Positions 1 to 13,372 of a DNA stretch of 64,000 bases are shown piece after piece. Origin of the DNA: Pogonophryne albipinna (lineage: Eukaryota > Chordata > Actinopteri > Perciformes > Artedidraconidae); NCBI GenBank assembly GCA_028583405.1, contig JAPTMU010000119.1:457278-521277 (forward strand), read 5' to 3'. The notes under the pieces are model-generated. The model made no database searches. It saw nothing but the letters and a program-made list of their open reading frames with translations, and was not told the origin of the DNA. The position numbers were made by a program, and so were the translations under genes. Each line of letters opens with the position of its first letter. The stretch's first letter is position 1.

Positions 1-3000
1 AGCACAGCTCGATAAAATCTGTATTAGAAGAGCAATTTATTGTCATTCCTTCACATTCCTTTACATTCCTTCACAGAGATAGCCACATTACACATCATAA
101 TCAATTATTTCCACTTGAGCAAAGTATACTGTGGCGATTGTGTGTTAAAATGTTTGTGAATATCTTTTTGCCGCACATGGTTTTGCAAATTGTATTCATT
201 ATGGGAAACATCATCCATTTTCTCCTGGGCACTTCTCTAGCAATTATGCAATTTTGCTCTTAATTGGTGACTGAGCTTTAGTTGATCTGATGCCACTATT
301 TCACTCGGTTTTAAAGATGATAGTGAAATCTGATTGAGAACAAGGAATGAAGTGCTGATTTATCTAAATCACAATATTCTTTAATAGCACACTTTCTCGT
401 ATCTGGAAATATAAAAATAATTGCTATATCTAAAAGGGCAGATTAAAGGAATTATGACATGGATAACTATTACACTTTGTATGTAATTGACTGCTTGTTT
501 TTATTTACCTATAACTTTATCCAGTTGATCCTTTGTAGGATTTTGTTTGGCTTGATCCTATCCTGATGTTGGTTGAGAGGAGATGATGTTACTGAAACCT
601 TTGGTGTTCAAAATGTGAACTGCTTTTAAAAAAAAGTTAAACTTGGTAAATATGGATTTTAACTCTGCATGGTATTAACAGGTTGAATCTCAATTCCATT
701 TATCTCTAAAGACGTTTATGACGTCTGCACTCAAACCTCACCAAGCTCCAAATCTGTGTAACATACTTGTCTAAATGGTACGTTTTTATGAGGTGATTTG
801 TCATGCAGGCTCTTTCAGAAAAGTTCAGTAGCTTTGTTCCAACAATGCAACAATGAAAGGTATTATTTACCTGGCTGTAGCTGTATTTACAATACAAATA
901 TGTCTTCGTCTATGCACCTTAGAATGAGCTTTCATTTGAAGATTGCTGTTTACAAACGCATGCTGATTGAGATAAATGAATGAGTATACTCTGTCTTCTG
1001 ACTGAATGTGTGTGTTCCGCTGAGCGAGAGAAAGAGAAGAGACTAGAGCATTAGGAGGAGATTACGCCACACTCCCTCAGGGTCCTTGTTACTCATGCAC
1101 TACTGGCGGCTGAGTGGTTCCCACACTTACACACTGAGGTGAGAGAGGCTGCACCCACAGCCTCACCTGTGCCTCTACTTGTCCCAGCAGAGCCCTAATG
1201 AGCCAGGATCTTCCTTAAGAAAAGAACAGGGAGAAAACATTAAACCTGACTGGTGCGCAATCAAAACAACAGCCAGCGTATAGCGATAGTGCACTAAGGC
1301 ATAATTACTGCTGAAGAAATCAATAATGGGATGATAAGCCTGTACCTGCCTACCCCCGAAACTGAGCCCCGGCTCCCTCCATACATACACATGCAAAATA
1401 TGCGGCTTTTTTTTTACCACAATCACATAAATCTCAATATATTATAGAGATATCATAGGCAGCAGTTTAATTCTTCCAAAGTCTTATTGTGAGATACTAA
1501 TCAATGGATATATTTATTAGTGGAGTGATTGTGCCAGATTGATGTACACTTCTATGAAGTTATGCCATTAAAGATAGAGAGTGGATATAGGCACATTTCT
1601 GGCATGAAACTTGCTAACACTAATGTGAGACTAACCCATGCCAAAATCAAGAGGCCTGCTTGCTTTGTCGGCCAAATAGTCTCTGATCGCAAAATCCGTC
1701 ATGGAAGCTCCAGCCCTTTTGTCCCAGCCCACTGAAGCGGTGGGAGATTACATGTGTGGTTATTTCCCCCACCATCCTCCTCTTCATCACACTGGATGGG
1801 CTTTGGAAGGCAGCAGCAGAGCTAGATCCAGTTAAAGCTGTTATCATACACAGACACGCCACAGCAGCTGTTGCGTTTCATTAAAACATGATGCTCATGA
1901 TGCTCAGTGGTCAGTTTAGGATGAAGTTAAGAGAAAGGGGTGAATTTGGGAAATGGTGGGTTTACTAGACACATCCCACATTCCTTCCGCATGCTATGGC
2001 TAGCCTGAAGGTCCACTTGAGTGATAAGGAAGGCAGTAATGGAATAAGACAGGGTGGGACCATGGTGAAGTGTTCGAGGTTGGTGTGGCCTAAGTGCTCT
2101 ATGCTCCAGGGCTGACTACCAAGCTTTAAAAAGGAAACTCTTAAAGGACTGTTGACCATTCTGATAGTAGTTTATTCAAAACTTATAATGTGTGTACACT
2201 AATGCAGAAACTACGCCGATTGCTTGTGAAAGGGCCATCTAAGCCTCTCCATTTGTGAAAGACCACTGAATGAATGTTTATATTCAGAATGTTCTTGTTT
2301 TATTGTTTTATTCTCATGTACTAAGATTTAACATGGGCCATTGAACATGAAGTCCTTCTTACTGTTATTACTGTTTGTTTGAAACAAGCAGTAGCCCTTT
2401 TCAGAAAGGCTTGGTTGAGTTGCAGAGTGGGTGAAGGGGTGGCTGACAGCAGCAGACATTCCACATCACACCACCCAGGGTCAGAGAAGAGAGGAGGGCT
2501 TGCAGTAATTCCACTTTTATTAAAAGACATTGAATAAAAACAACATGCTGGTCTATGGCAGGAGGAGAAAATCAGCATGACGGCTGGATCCAACCTCCTT
2601 TTACTATCTGGAAGCTTGTGCTTCTAAGCTTTACTTCATCATGACTCAGCCCTCCTTTAATCTCTCTTCCTTCGACTCTTCTATCCTGCCCATCCTCTCA
2701 CCCCCACTCTATCAATCTCTCGTGCTTCCATTTCCTCTCTCATGGCCTTACTATGTATGTCCATCCACCTCATGTCAGCCCCTCACAACCCTAGATTTCT
2801 GTTGTTTCGGAACTTTGCGGTGCTCCTCCCTCACTGCCTGTCTTTTCCTTTGTTTTGCCTGGTTTCCTGCAGCTTTAGGTAAGGCTTGTGTTCCTGGGTG
2901 TATCCCAGGCTGTGTAGTGCTAATCTCTCTTGAATGGCCACTACACCATTATTGGGGCTCACTTTATCCTCCGGGTAATTTTAAAGCCATGCCTCTGGCC

Positions 3001-3700
3001 ACACTGACCTCAATGACCTAGTCACTGTCTCCACAGCAACTAATGAAGGAGGTGTGATAATGCACGAGAGAGAAGGCTTCACCTCAGGATGGCCTGACCA
3101 CTGGGGCTAGAGCAGACATCATCAACCTGTCAGAAATAACTGACATCCTATACCTCTGCTACTCAGTTATATTATTTTCCAATAACCGCTGCCTGCAATA
3201 TCCCTCCTATAAGTCACAACCAAAGGAATTTTTTAAATATAAGGTAAGGAATGCGTTCTACATAAATATGGTGTACAGGATTATCCAGCATCCTGACACA
3301 ATTTGGAATAAGTTGTGGCCAACTTCCCAGGACTCTACGGAAGAGAAAGGCAATCCAGACAATCCAAACATTCCTGGGTCCTGTGTTCTCTCCTACTCTC
3401 TAATTTAAGAGCAGCTGTCAGGCTCTGCAAGCCCTCAACCATCAAAGCTGGTTAAGGAGGTGGGGGCAGGGCATTTGAGGAGCACTGATGCCCCCTATCA
3501 CACTTTCCAAGGTTGTGACACTGACTCTCAACAGAACACCTGTGACAGGTAGGATAGATGAAGGCTAGATTATAGGATAGGGGATAGTCATTGCAGGACC
3601 TAGCAGTTAAAACAGAAGACAGTTAAGTGATGGTCCGTTGAAGAGAAATGCTCTTATGCCCATTGAGCACCATCAACTACCAATTACTAGTCCACACTAA

Positions 3701-3765
3701 CAAATACTTTGAATATATATCTATACATCAACATTTGATGTATAGATGTATATTCAAAGTATTTG
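3701..3765. repeat. 31 bp inverted repeat, 3 nt spacer, one mismatch
   Basis: The left arm (3701-3731, starting CAAATACTTTGAATATATAT) and the right arm (3735-3765) are reverse complements over 31 bp, with one transition near the middle. The spacer is CAT. If transcribed, the mismatch would be a G:U pair. The arms are AT-rich, but their length and identity are far beyond chance. Confidence 0.9.
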
Positions 3766-6587
3766 AAAAAGAACACATTTAATGTTTCCTTTTTAAAAAT
3801 CTGTCCACAGACAACGCGCTTGTCACAGTACTCAGTAGGTGTCTCCAGGAGAGCATTTTGCCATGGTGGCACACACATCCAACGATTTACAAGACGAAAC
3901 CAAAACAAATATTGTTGGGGCTGTAAATAACAGTTTCTTATGGAAATGATTGTAAGATAATTATTAAGGTGATCAGAATATAACGACAACAACTGTTTTT
4001 GCTTATTTTGGAATTCGTTTGTGGAAAGTTTGATTTTCAACAGTGAAATCTACATTGTTACTGTGGGCATTGCCAAACTGTATCCGAATAGGTTCAGAGT
4101 GTTGGAAATGTCAGAGGGTGGTGCAGTTTTCATGTATACTTGGACCTTCTTTGTGGTTCTCACACTGGAACTTAAAGGCTCCTGCCGTGTTGTTTGGACT
4201 GAGGCAGGCACCTGCTGCTTTGAGGAGAAAAACAGTGTTGAAATCACCTGTTGCTTGATTCATTCATACTTAGTCAAAGGAAAGAGTGATGATCACACTG
4301 TTTGTCCTGAGATCCCATGTCTCAGAGGTTTCTCACACTGTCATGGCCTCTTCCCGATGTAGCCACTGATTTGAAAAAAAAAGGTTTTATGGAGTGTAAG
4401 AAATTTTACAACCATGTGAGAAATTTGGATTCAGGATTTAAGCATTTTTCATATATTTAAATGTGTCTTTATATACATTTGTAACTTTATATCATTTGAG
4501 ACAAAACTTGTCATGTAAGATCATGCTGTGGTGCTGTATTTGTAGCAGCTCTATGTGTTTAGGTGCTCTTATGGGTTGAGGTTCTCACACTCTGGCAACC
4601 ATGTTGAGACACGAAGTCCCCGGGGGATCATAGATGTGGTCCACGCTCTGCTCTGTAGTAACCTCTAATTACTCTATTGGCTCCCTTATGGGACATAATG
4701 ACTGAGATTGATACTTGTGGATGCACATTTTTTTTTTTTCCTTCTCCTGGCTCCACTACACATGCATGCCCTCAGACATGTAACTACAATACCATGATGA
4801 GTAAACTGTATAAACAAAACAGAGTCTGTCATTCACTCAGACGTGACTCGTAATATTGCATTATTTTTCTCTCTTTGTAAAATCATTTTTCATGTTTAGT
4901 GTTGGGCTTTGGAGGTGGATTTCCCACATATGAGAAAGGCCAACTTGGGGGTCTCCTTGACCTGCGCTCCCATGGAAATGCTGTTTCGACAGCTTGTTCT
5001 AATTCCCTTGTCTCTCCAAGCTCCTGTAGGACAAACAGAGAGGAGGAAGTGCACTGAAGTCCCACATTGCTACAATAAGAGCAGCCTTAGGGGCACATGG
5101 AGGAAGAGGGTCAATGCAATCACAGTGGGGCACAGGAGTGAGGGGGTCGCAAATAAGGGAAGTGGCTTGTCCACGCCCTCATATACTAGGGAATTTTTCT
5201 ACTTCACATGGGGTCAGCTCATTTAGTGGTTTTACGCAAACTGGCCTCCAGTCCCAGACTGTTTGAAGTTCTTCTGAAACCCGAGTCCTCAGTCTTACCC
5301 TTAACTTTAATGTTTCTATGCGTAGTTTTAATTCCAGTGACATTGTGTTGGAGTCATCTGGAATAAGCTGTGATTTTTAAACACAGCAGACAATAAAGAA
5401 GATAAAAATACTGTGCTGAATTTCTAACTCTGTTCCCTTACATAACCAAAGCTAGGCTCCAGCACAGGGTTGCTGAAATCAAGGCAAATGAATGAATGCA
5501 GGGCACTGTTTGAATAGCAATCAGATGTGACACTAAAGGAGACTTCAAAGAAAATCTAAATACGGCAAGTCCTGAGGAATCTTTCGTTTACTTGAAGTGA
5601 GAAAGTCCCTCCCATGACAGAAATGAAGGGGCCCGAGTGTCTAATGCCTGGATTTCCTTTTCCAAGCAACCCTAACAAAATTCATTTTCCATTGTGTCAT
5701 GTCTTGGACAAAGGAGAATTGAGTGGGAAGTTGAATTGAGTGAATGATAGGGAATGAAACATATCAGGCCTGGTGTTTACACTTCTACAAACATAGCTTA
5801 TTACAAATAATGTTTCCCATTTTGCAAATGGTTCTGAAATGAATACGTTGAATTTAAACTTATGTAGCCGCTCAGATTTTCATTGAAATGTAAGTGATAT
5901 TCAGAAAGGGTTTTACCTTGATTCACTTGAGTGAAACTTCGAACAGGTGGGGCTTCATTAGTACATACTATGGATTTTGAAGTATTTGGATGTTTGGTCT
6001 TCTCTGCACACATGTGTGGGACACAAAAGATAAATACCGCCACTTTAACAGGGCTGAAACCTCTTTCATCTGTCCGTCTTGATGGAAGTTGTAGCCTGGA
6101 CGTTGGCATGTTCAAAGCAGCAAAAACTCCAAAAGTAACAGGCACTCAGGGCATACAATCCTCATGATGACAGAAACATGTGCGCTGTATGGGCCAATGA
6201 ACCAAATGACTCCGCCTGGCACACAGCACATTCAAATGTTTTCATCATTCGGTCACATACAACTTTCTACATCCTGCATGGACTAATCCTCTCATACCCT
6301 GCTGAGGCTTTTTTCTTTTCTTTAACTTTTTTTTAAAGACATAGTACCAAAAGTCCACTGTGTGAAGGTTTCAGTAGCTCTGATGTTTCAGTGAATGAGC
6401 TCTCAGTGTCTCCCATCTAAGCTCTGCAGCTCCACATGCACATGGTGTGCTGTGTGTGTTTGTTTATGCTGCTGGGTCACGGCACTGTGGGAAAAGCTTC
6501 TCTACACTGTTGCGATCAATGAGGGAGAGATAAGAGTGATCAGTGGCCTTGACTGAGCATGCATGAAAATCATTTTCTTGTGTGAAA

Positions 6588-6652
<65 letters not shown>
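6588..6652. repeat. (ACT)n trinucleotide microsatellite
   Basis: An uninterrupted ACT/CTA array of about 21 units is followed by a short CAG run. It creates spurious poly-Thr and poly-Val open frames on the two strands. Confidence 0.97.
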
Positions 6653-8552
6653 AGCAGCAGTAATGCAGTGTAATTGTTCAGAAACGAAACTATTGCACCT
6701 AGTTCCAAAAGTGAAATTCAATTACAATATACATTATTTGGATATTCCTACTCTTAAACGTTATAGTTGTGTTACAGCATTCTGGTGGAGGAGCATGCAA
6801 GTTCTTGTAAATACTTTCATCCAAGAAAGAAAGCCATTTTCAACTTGCCTCTTTATAAAAAATGATAACAATTATGAAAAAATTAAGATTTTTGGATAAA
6901 GTGATATAATTATTATCTACTATTTGGCATTTGCAAAATGCAAGTATCTTGCAATTATTTACAAATGTTTTCCCCACTTTAGAATTCTAAAGAAATAGTT
7001 CCTAAAACATTTGCTGATTTACAATTTCATCAACACAGACTGTGAGTATATTAGAATTAAATGATGATACAGAACATTTGCATTTGTTGTAGTGTTCCCA
7101 TTTAGGCCGTCTTTCGTTCATTTAAAAAATAAAAATAAACGGTGTGACAGATGTGTACACACCACAAGAATCCTGGAATTTTAAAGTGTCCCTGTGTTTT
7201 TGAATCTTTCCCATCAGAGCGGGGGCTTAGCGTGGGAAGCAAGGGCAGCGATAGGAGGATGTGGGAGAATAAGAACGATCTGTCAGGCATACACATAACA
7301 TTTAGAGGAAAGGGGCTCAGATAGGGCAGGAATCCTGACCTCCAGTTCTCTTCTACCCTAAAGTCACAACTGTAATTGCAAATCTTCTGTAGTGTACGTG
7401 TGTCAGCCTTGAGTGCCAATAAGTCTCTGGGAACCCAACGGTAGATGTAAGGATAAGAGAGAAACCTGTCCTTACCTGATCGTCCTTCCCGTCCTCCACT
7501 AAAACTCATCAAACTGATCACTATCTCACAAATCACTCTCACTCTATCAAAAACACCAATACCCTGCACCAAGAGTGAAGGCTGATGAAAAATGCCTCTG
7601 AGAAGTGTTGTTAAACCTTGACTTTATCAAGCAGTAATGAAGGCCTTCTCTCCCTGTCTGATAGCAAATATATTAACTTTAACAGGCACAAATTCCTGTG
7701 CTAGCACCATGGGAAAACACAGAGCAGGAGTAGAACATTGTTCTCAGAGTGAGTATTAGGGACAGAAAGAAAGGCAGGGGGTTGTTCGGGGGAGCTGAGA
7801 AGGAGAGAGAGGGAAAAATGAGACCATAAGACACCATGGGCTAAATCTGAAGAAAAGGTCAAGAGTAAAAGAACGAAATGCTCTCTTAGAATTTAAATCA
7901 ATACAGATATAAACTGAGTGACTTGAGATGTGTGCATGTGCAGAGGGAGTGTGTCAGCATCTGTTCTGGCCCTTCTTTGTGGCGGTTAAAGCGGCCCTGT
8001 GTGTGGTCTGAGTGGTTCCCGTCTTGGAGGGGTGAGCAGATCTCTCAGACACTTCAGACTGCAGACTCACAAACAGCCCATGATGAGCGCAGAGCAAAGA
8101 GGGAGAGGTCCAATAAACAGGGCCTGTTTGATCCAGCCGCAGCCCAGTCGCCTGCCAAGTTCCCTTTGTCTTAGAGAGGACACCACAGCCGTCACACAGA
8201 CAGCCGTCTACCCACTGCTCTTAGCTGCGGCGAGGGGCATCATTCACATGCTGCTGTGCCAGGAGAGCGGGAAAAAGAGACAAAAAAAGAGAGAAAGGAA
8301 GAAGAAGAAAGGGAAAAGAGAGAAAGATGTTGCTTGGAGAGCAATGAGAAAAAAGACACCCATAAAACAATCTGTGTGTGCAAGTTTACTGTACAACCAA
8401 CTATTAATGTCTTGCTTTCTGTTTGTTTCCATCACCCACTGTTCTCTAAACAGTGACGCTGAAAACGCTTTTGTGCAACATGCAGGTGATTAGGCGGTGA
8501 TGCTTTTCAAGAGCGGGTCCACATGTTCCTGATCATCCTGTGATTGAGTCAG

Positions 8553-8638
8553 CCCACTGCTGCGGGGGAGACACTTGAGGACGGAGTTTGCAAATCCTTG
8601 CAAACTCCGTCCTCAAGTGTCTCCCCCGCAGCAGTGGG
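8553..8638. repeat. Perfect 41 bp inverted repeat (hairpin), 4 nt loop
   Basis: The left arm, 8553-8593, starts CCCACTGCTGCGGGGGAGAC and ends TTTGCAA. The right arm, 8598-8638, is its exact reverse complement, and the spacer is ATCC. Pairing stops at 8552/8639. The arms are GC-rich and of complex sequence, so this is not a simple-repeat palindrome. I see no target duplication or transposon end at its borders. Confidence 0.95.
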
Positions 8639-11049
8639 AGACAAAAGGAGAAAGCCAAATCCAGTAAATTTGATATTGCACATAAGTGAAACCAGAATAT
8701 TGTGCCATTGTTCTTTTAGGCAGTGACCCCCTCTAGTAAAAATCTAAAAAACAAAACACAATCGGGTCCCATTGTTTTATCTGCAATAGGATGTAAATTT
8801 AAAAGGAAACATATTTTTATCAATGCTGGTTAATATAAAGATACTTTCCCTGATGTTCATTTTTGCCAATAACACAAAATAGTAACTGCAACAAAATGGA
8901 GTTGTGCAACATTTTCCATTCGATTTAAAAAAAATGTTGATTTATTTAGGGATACAACAAGGCCAAAGACTTCACCTTACTCAACCCGTATGCACACAAT
9001 AACTGTCAGCATGCCTATTCAGTTTCACAGAGAAGTCTAGCCAAACTTTCATATTCTATAATGGAAATGGGGATTTTGGGCAGAAAAACTGTCGGCTGAA
9101 CTTGATCTCTATGCCAGGACGGAGAAGCTCCTGAGTGGACGAGCTGTGCTTTTTTCTTAATGAAATACCATTTTGTAGAGTCAATCTTCTAAGTCTTGCT
9201 TTGTTTGTGCTAGATCCCTGTGTTCATCTTTAGATGGAAGGGAACTCTAAACTGAGCCCTGGATCAGATGCAACCAGCACGATGTTTCCCACAGTTGAAG
9301 CCCAGATATCTGACACTAATCACCCATTAAAAGCATAAGGCTGTTTTGCGCCAGGCTAGAGAGAGCGACAGTGACAGCTGCTGCTATACGTCCAACTGAG
9401 GGACTCTAGGAACACAGACAAAACCTTTCTGGAAGGCTGAGAGATTTTTATTTTTACCATTTAGAAGCTGAAGTGCTGTTTGTTAGCGTAAATGAAAATG
9501 TGAACACGTTGAAGTAAAGCGATACCCAGGCATGACATAATAGAAAGCTACATCTTACAGAGATAACGAAAGAGTGCACTGCCATTCATCCAAACAATGA
9601 TACATGAAAAGGGAGTAAGCATAACCTTGAGGTAAAAGCTTATCAGTGTGTCTTCACACCAGCGTAGTTTTCTATCACTTCTGTCCCTCAGCAGAGTCTC
9701 TTTTCTTTGGTGGCCTGTTGGAGGCCTGATGTTATGCTGTCCTGTGCTTTGGTCACAGATCGGCATTTGGTTTAACAGCATGACAACCAAAGTGCCATTC
9801 GATGAGCGTCTGCAAGAGGGGATCAACGTTAAGCCAAATAAAGCGGTTTCGGGGCAGTTTTAATGCAGCACCTGTCAGGGCTCAGCTCAGAAACAGGATT
9901 CTGCAGGACACTGCCCGTGCAGCTGTGGGTCCAATCCAAACCTCGGCCAGCACACAGGCCAGGACTCCCTCTATCCCCTCCCAATGGCTTCTGATCTGAC
10001 AACACTTTTGACGATGAAACTCCTCTGTGGGTGCTCAGAACTCAGCAGGCCTGTAATCTAATGATATGGAATATGTCTGTGGTGATCTAGTGGGTCCAGG
10101 AATGCAACTTGCACATGCATGGTTTTTAAACAGTCTTTAAACAGTCTGTTTGAGGCTGTGCAAGTGTGCAATATGCAGAACATGTGTCAAAACATTTACA
10201 CATTGTAAGCTATATCTGAATCCATTTTGTAATTTTTCTAGCAGAGCCTCGTTCCTTTTATCTTATAAAAGGGAGAGTAAAAAGAGACAAACAAATCCCA
10301 GTAAATCAGAAATCCGACAAGGTCTCTTGGGACTAAATGTTTCAGACAATCAGTCTAAATTACTATCGTAAACATTTTGGGTTAAAAATCCACTCAAAAC
10401 ATACCAGTGGATTTTTTGTACTCTCTTGAATGGAAAAATGCATGACCCCAGCACCTCTCTCTCGGAATTCTGGTCTCTTGAGATGGGAATATTAAAGAGG
10501 TTAATGTGACTGGAGGGCTCTGGGCTGTCCTTGCAGAGCTGCCTGCTTGTGAATGTCCATTTATAACCAGATTGGTCCAAATAAGCAAAGGAAGCAAGAG
10601 CCTCACTTTCCCACAGTACTGCAGGAGGCCAACATGACTTCCCCTTTATAGTTCATGACTGCATGGAAACTGCACTCCCACCAAGAGCTCACAGAATGGG
10701 CGGACTGGTGGACCGTGGCAGCCCAGATAACACAACTTGACCAACTCTGAATCTGATTAGCCAACTTGAAACCAACCATGCACGCTGATAGTGGCAGCGC
10801 TCGACAGAGTCATGGAAAGACTCAGCCTGAAAATCAGATTCCCACCACACAAGTGATAAATGCATCATTACACTGTGACCACTTACTAAAGGTTCAAAGA
10901 GGCATAGTTCCCCTATTTGATTTTCGGATATTAAGTATTTATCCTCAGTTGTCTCTAATGAGGGCATGATGAGTGCATGTGACTTAAAAAATGTCAAAGT
11001 CTACAGGTTTACGCATGTGACTTGCAAAATGTAAAAAATGTGTCAAAGT

Positions 11050-11079
11050 CTACATACTCAAGTTTCAAGGCTTTTATTG
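11050..11079 (-). mobile_element. Tail of a retroelement copy split by the THAP element (left piece)
   Basis: Read on the minus strand this continues the repeat at 14721-14810: CAATAAA followed by a CCTTGAAAC-type tail. Joining 11079 to 14728 gives an uninterrupted retroelement 3' end resembling the copy at 13252-13372. This is the pre-insertion site of the 11080-14720 transposon. Confidence 0.65.
11073..11079. repeat. Target-site duplication TTTATTG, left copy
   Basis: The heptamer TTTATTG directly precedes the transposon end CAACCCTGTCTCC. It is repeated directly after the other end at 14721-14727. Confidence 0.8.
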
Positions 11080-11169
11080 CAACCCTGTCTCCTAAAAATT
11101 ACGTTCCCACAGAACTAAACTGCATTCTCAATTACGTTTAGTCAGAAACGTATTTTCTCCCACGTTACA

Positions 11170-11290
11170 TTCGTTATGAACGTATCTCAAATACGTTTAT
11201 TTTCTACATATCTTCTAGAAACATATTTCTCCCACGTTACGTTTATTATGAACGTATCTTAAATACGTTTATTTTCTACATATCTTTGCC
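11170..11290. repeat. 72 bp tandem repeat in left arm (about 2 copies)
   Basis: The unit contains TATGAACGTATCT, TACGTTTATTTTCTACATAT and CTCCCACGTTACGTTT. TATGAACG occurs at 11175 and again at 11247, giving a 72 bp period. The same unit occurs inverted, with about three copies, at 14452-14660. Confidence 0.85.
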
Positions 11291-11413
11291 ATTTATTGTC
11301 TTGCTTATAATAATAGTCATTTATAAATATCATTTTAGAGCACACATTTGAAATCAGTAGGCGAGGCTGTAATTTCTCCAGCTGTTACTCTCATGTAACA
11401 TAATAGTTTTAAC

Positions 11414-11539
11414 ATGCCAAAAAGCTGCTGTGTCGTTTATTGCACCTCAAACATTAAAACAAATCCAGAGTTACGTGTTTCTGTACTTCCTCTAAGAAGA
11501 AAGGACAGTAACAGAAGATCTCTGTGGCTTCAGGTTTGA
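11414..11539 (+). pseudogene. THAP-domain exon start, left arm of the P-like element
   Basis: A 41-residue frame opens MPKSCCVVYCTSN and continues through VLPLRRKDSNRRSLWLQV before TGA. The MPxxC...C opening, a basic stretch and a final Trp-Leu match the first half of a THAP (C2CH) DNA-binding finger, where the first two zinc ligands are a Cys-x(2-4)-Cys pair near the start Met. The second ligand pair (Cys-x2-His) and the AVPTIF-type end are absent. After Trp-Leu-Gln the DNA reads GTTTGA, so this could be an exon ending at a GT donor. No downstream exon was found in the element. It is probably a relic of a transposase gene, although the frame is open up to the donor. Confidence 0.6.
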
Positions 11540-13251
11540 TCGCTGTTCAAATGACAGCGTTGGTTTCCCCAAAAGTGGGCGGGGCTGTAAAGTGACGTTG
11601 ATTTTACTCTCATATATTATTCAAAACCATTCTATTTATTCTAACGTAAATTATATGCCAGTGTTTTATCTTTTTATTTATTTGTTTTTATTTTAAATCG
11701 TATAATGTCGGACTTGTTTTCCCGTCTGTGAGGAAAATAAATGGGGTTTAGAGCCTCAGATACTGAAATCTGTATTTTTGAAAATCTTTTTTTCCTTCTA
11801 ATTTGTTATTATTTTCTAAATAACACACTTTTATTTACTCAACAATAACACACAATTATCCTTGTTTTTATTTATTCGTTTAATTCTATAATCTTGGGCT
11901 TTTTAGCCGTAAATAAAGTCACCGGAAACAGACGTAGGCCTATAAGGGACATTTCGAGCGATACACACCACAAACCCACTGAACAGATTACCCAAGATCC
12001 TCAGCTTGAAGCTCGTTGATTGGATGTTTTAGCCGCAATGCATGTTGGGATATGATGTTCATGCAATATGATATCCGAAAACATTTAAAAAATATATAAT
12101 AATACTTTATTCCCAGTGTTCTTGCTTTTCTCTTTGGAAGGCATCACATAACGGCATTGTAATACACGGTTCGGCTGCATTAAATATTACACATCTGCCG
12201 TAGTTATTTATTTATAGAGCCCTGATGAGAAGACTTCTGGACAAACTTGAAGAACTGCATCTTGCATTTCTTTTCACAAAATACGTCTCCTTGCAGTATC
12301 AATAGTAATTCGGCTGACTTTTATATTTGATCCAATTGGTAGATAGGTTATATTTACACCATAACGGTGCACAGCTGATAGAAAAGGACTTGTAGTTTTT
12401 AAAGATATTACTGATTTTCTTTGAATATAAGAATGTAAATACTGAGTTGAGAGAATAGTCAGGGGATTTGGGTGATGGGAGACACATCTATGGAATCACA
12501 ATTTCAATAGCTTACCATTAAATGACAGATATGCCTTTCTGTCTGTGATGTTTTACAAATCAGATATTAATGTGTAGAAGTAAAACATGAGAAATAGTAT
12601 AGCAATATCCTGTAAAATTATGTAAAAACATGAATAAAACTACACATCTTCAGATGTTATACATACATAAGTGTCCTACACTAATAATACAAAGTTATTA
12701 TTAGTATGCTGTGTGTACCTTGTGTGCACCGCCTAGTGGTTAAAGCACGTCATTGAATTATTTTTGTTGAATAATGTTATTTTTGTTGAATAATGTTATT
12801 TGATGAAAAAAATATTAAGAGTACATACTTTCAGAGGGGGAAAGTAGAAGGTCAATGATAGAAATATAGAATATAACAAATCAAGAAGATACTGTAAGTG
12901 ATCTCTACAATAAAACAGTTTAGTGCCGGATGTACAAAGATATTAATATGAGGATGTGCAAAACAGACAAACTAATTAACCTTTATTAACACATTAAAGA
13001 ATACTTTAGGTTAAGGTCTTCTTTCAAATAAGAAAAAAGCTTTGGGGGTATCTATCTACAGATAAATATTAAGCCTGACAAAGTACTTAACGTCTAATAT
13101 ATTGCTTTCCTGCAATGTTAACTATGTTGAAGCACTTATTTTAACTGATATTATACACATTAATTATACTCTTATGTATGTAGATAGAATAAGAAATGTG
13201 CAGAATATGACAGTTTAATGGTGGAGGTAACACATATTGATAGATGTCTTG

Positions 13252-13372
13252 TAATGCACTGTTGAGGAACCTGTGACCCAAGTTTTTCATTCATTGCATA
13301 ACTACACTGTAGTTGTGTATATGATATGTCAATAAACCTTAGAAAATCTTGAAATCTTGAAAGGGATGTGCA
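13252..13372 (+). mobile_element. Retroelement 3' end inside the THAP element
   Basis: TAATGCACTGTTGAGGAACC through TGTCAATAAACC and a TTGAAATC-type repeated tail closely resembles the reverse complement of 14721-14810. It is a second copy of the same retroelement 3' end, nested in the transposon interior. Its 5' limit is not visible to me, so some of the unexplained AT-rich interior upstream may belong to it. Confidence 0.65.

Larger units (their letters stand above)
1..11072. other. No gene recognised; intergenic or intronic DNA
   Basis: I read both strands and found no open frame with recognisable protein similarity, no splice-bounded coding pattern and no RNA gene. Open frames are short and of low complexity. 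The notable contents are listed separately: an ACT array at 6588-6652, a 31 bp near-perfect hairpin at 3701-3765 and a 41 bp perfect hairpin at 8553-8638. An imperfect tandem duplication lies at 10975-11053, where a segment starting GCATGTGACTT and ending GTCAAAGTCTACA occurs twice. Regulatory elements or unannotated non-coding RNA cannot be excluded. Confidence 0.6.

Noticed and set aside
2641..3021. 126-codon plus-strand frame rich in Ser, Pro and Leu
   Set aside because: Low-complexity pyrimidine-rich DNA read as protein; no start or splice context supports a gene.
7102..7572. 156-codon open frame on the minus strand
   Set aside because: No family similarity, no splice context, biased composition; consistent with chance in non-coding DNA.
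8553..8638. CRISPR or a bacterial-type terminator as an explanation for the hairpin
   Set aside because: Eukaryotic context, a single unit, no spacer array and no T-tract.
12715..12755. tRNA-like words (CTAGTGGTTAAAGC) that might be a SINE head
   Set aside because: Only an A-box-like word is visible. There is no B box at the right distance and no cloverleaf.
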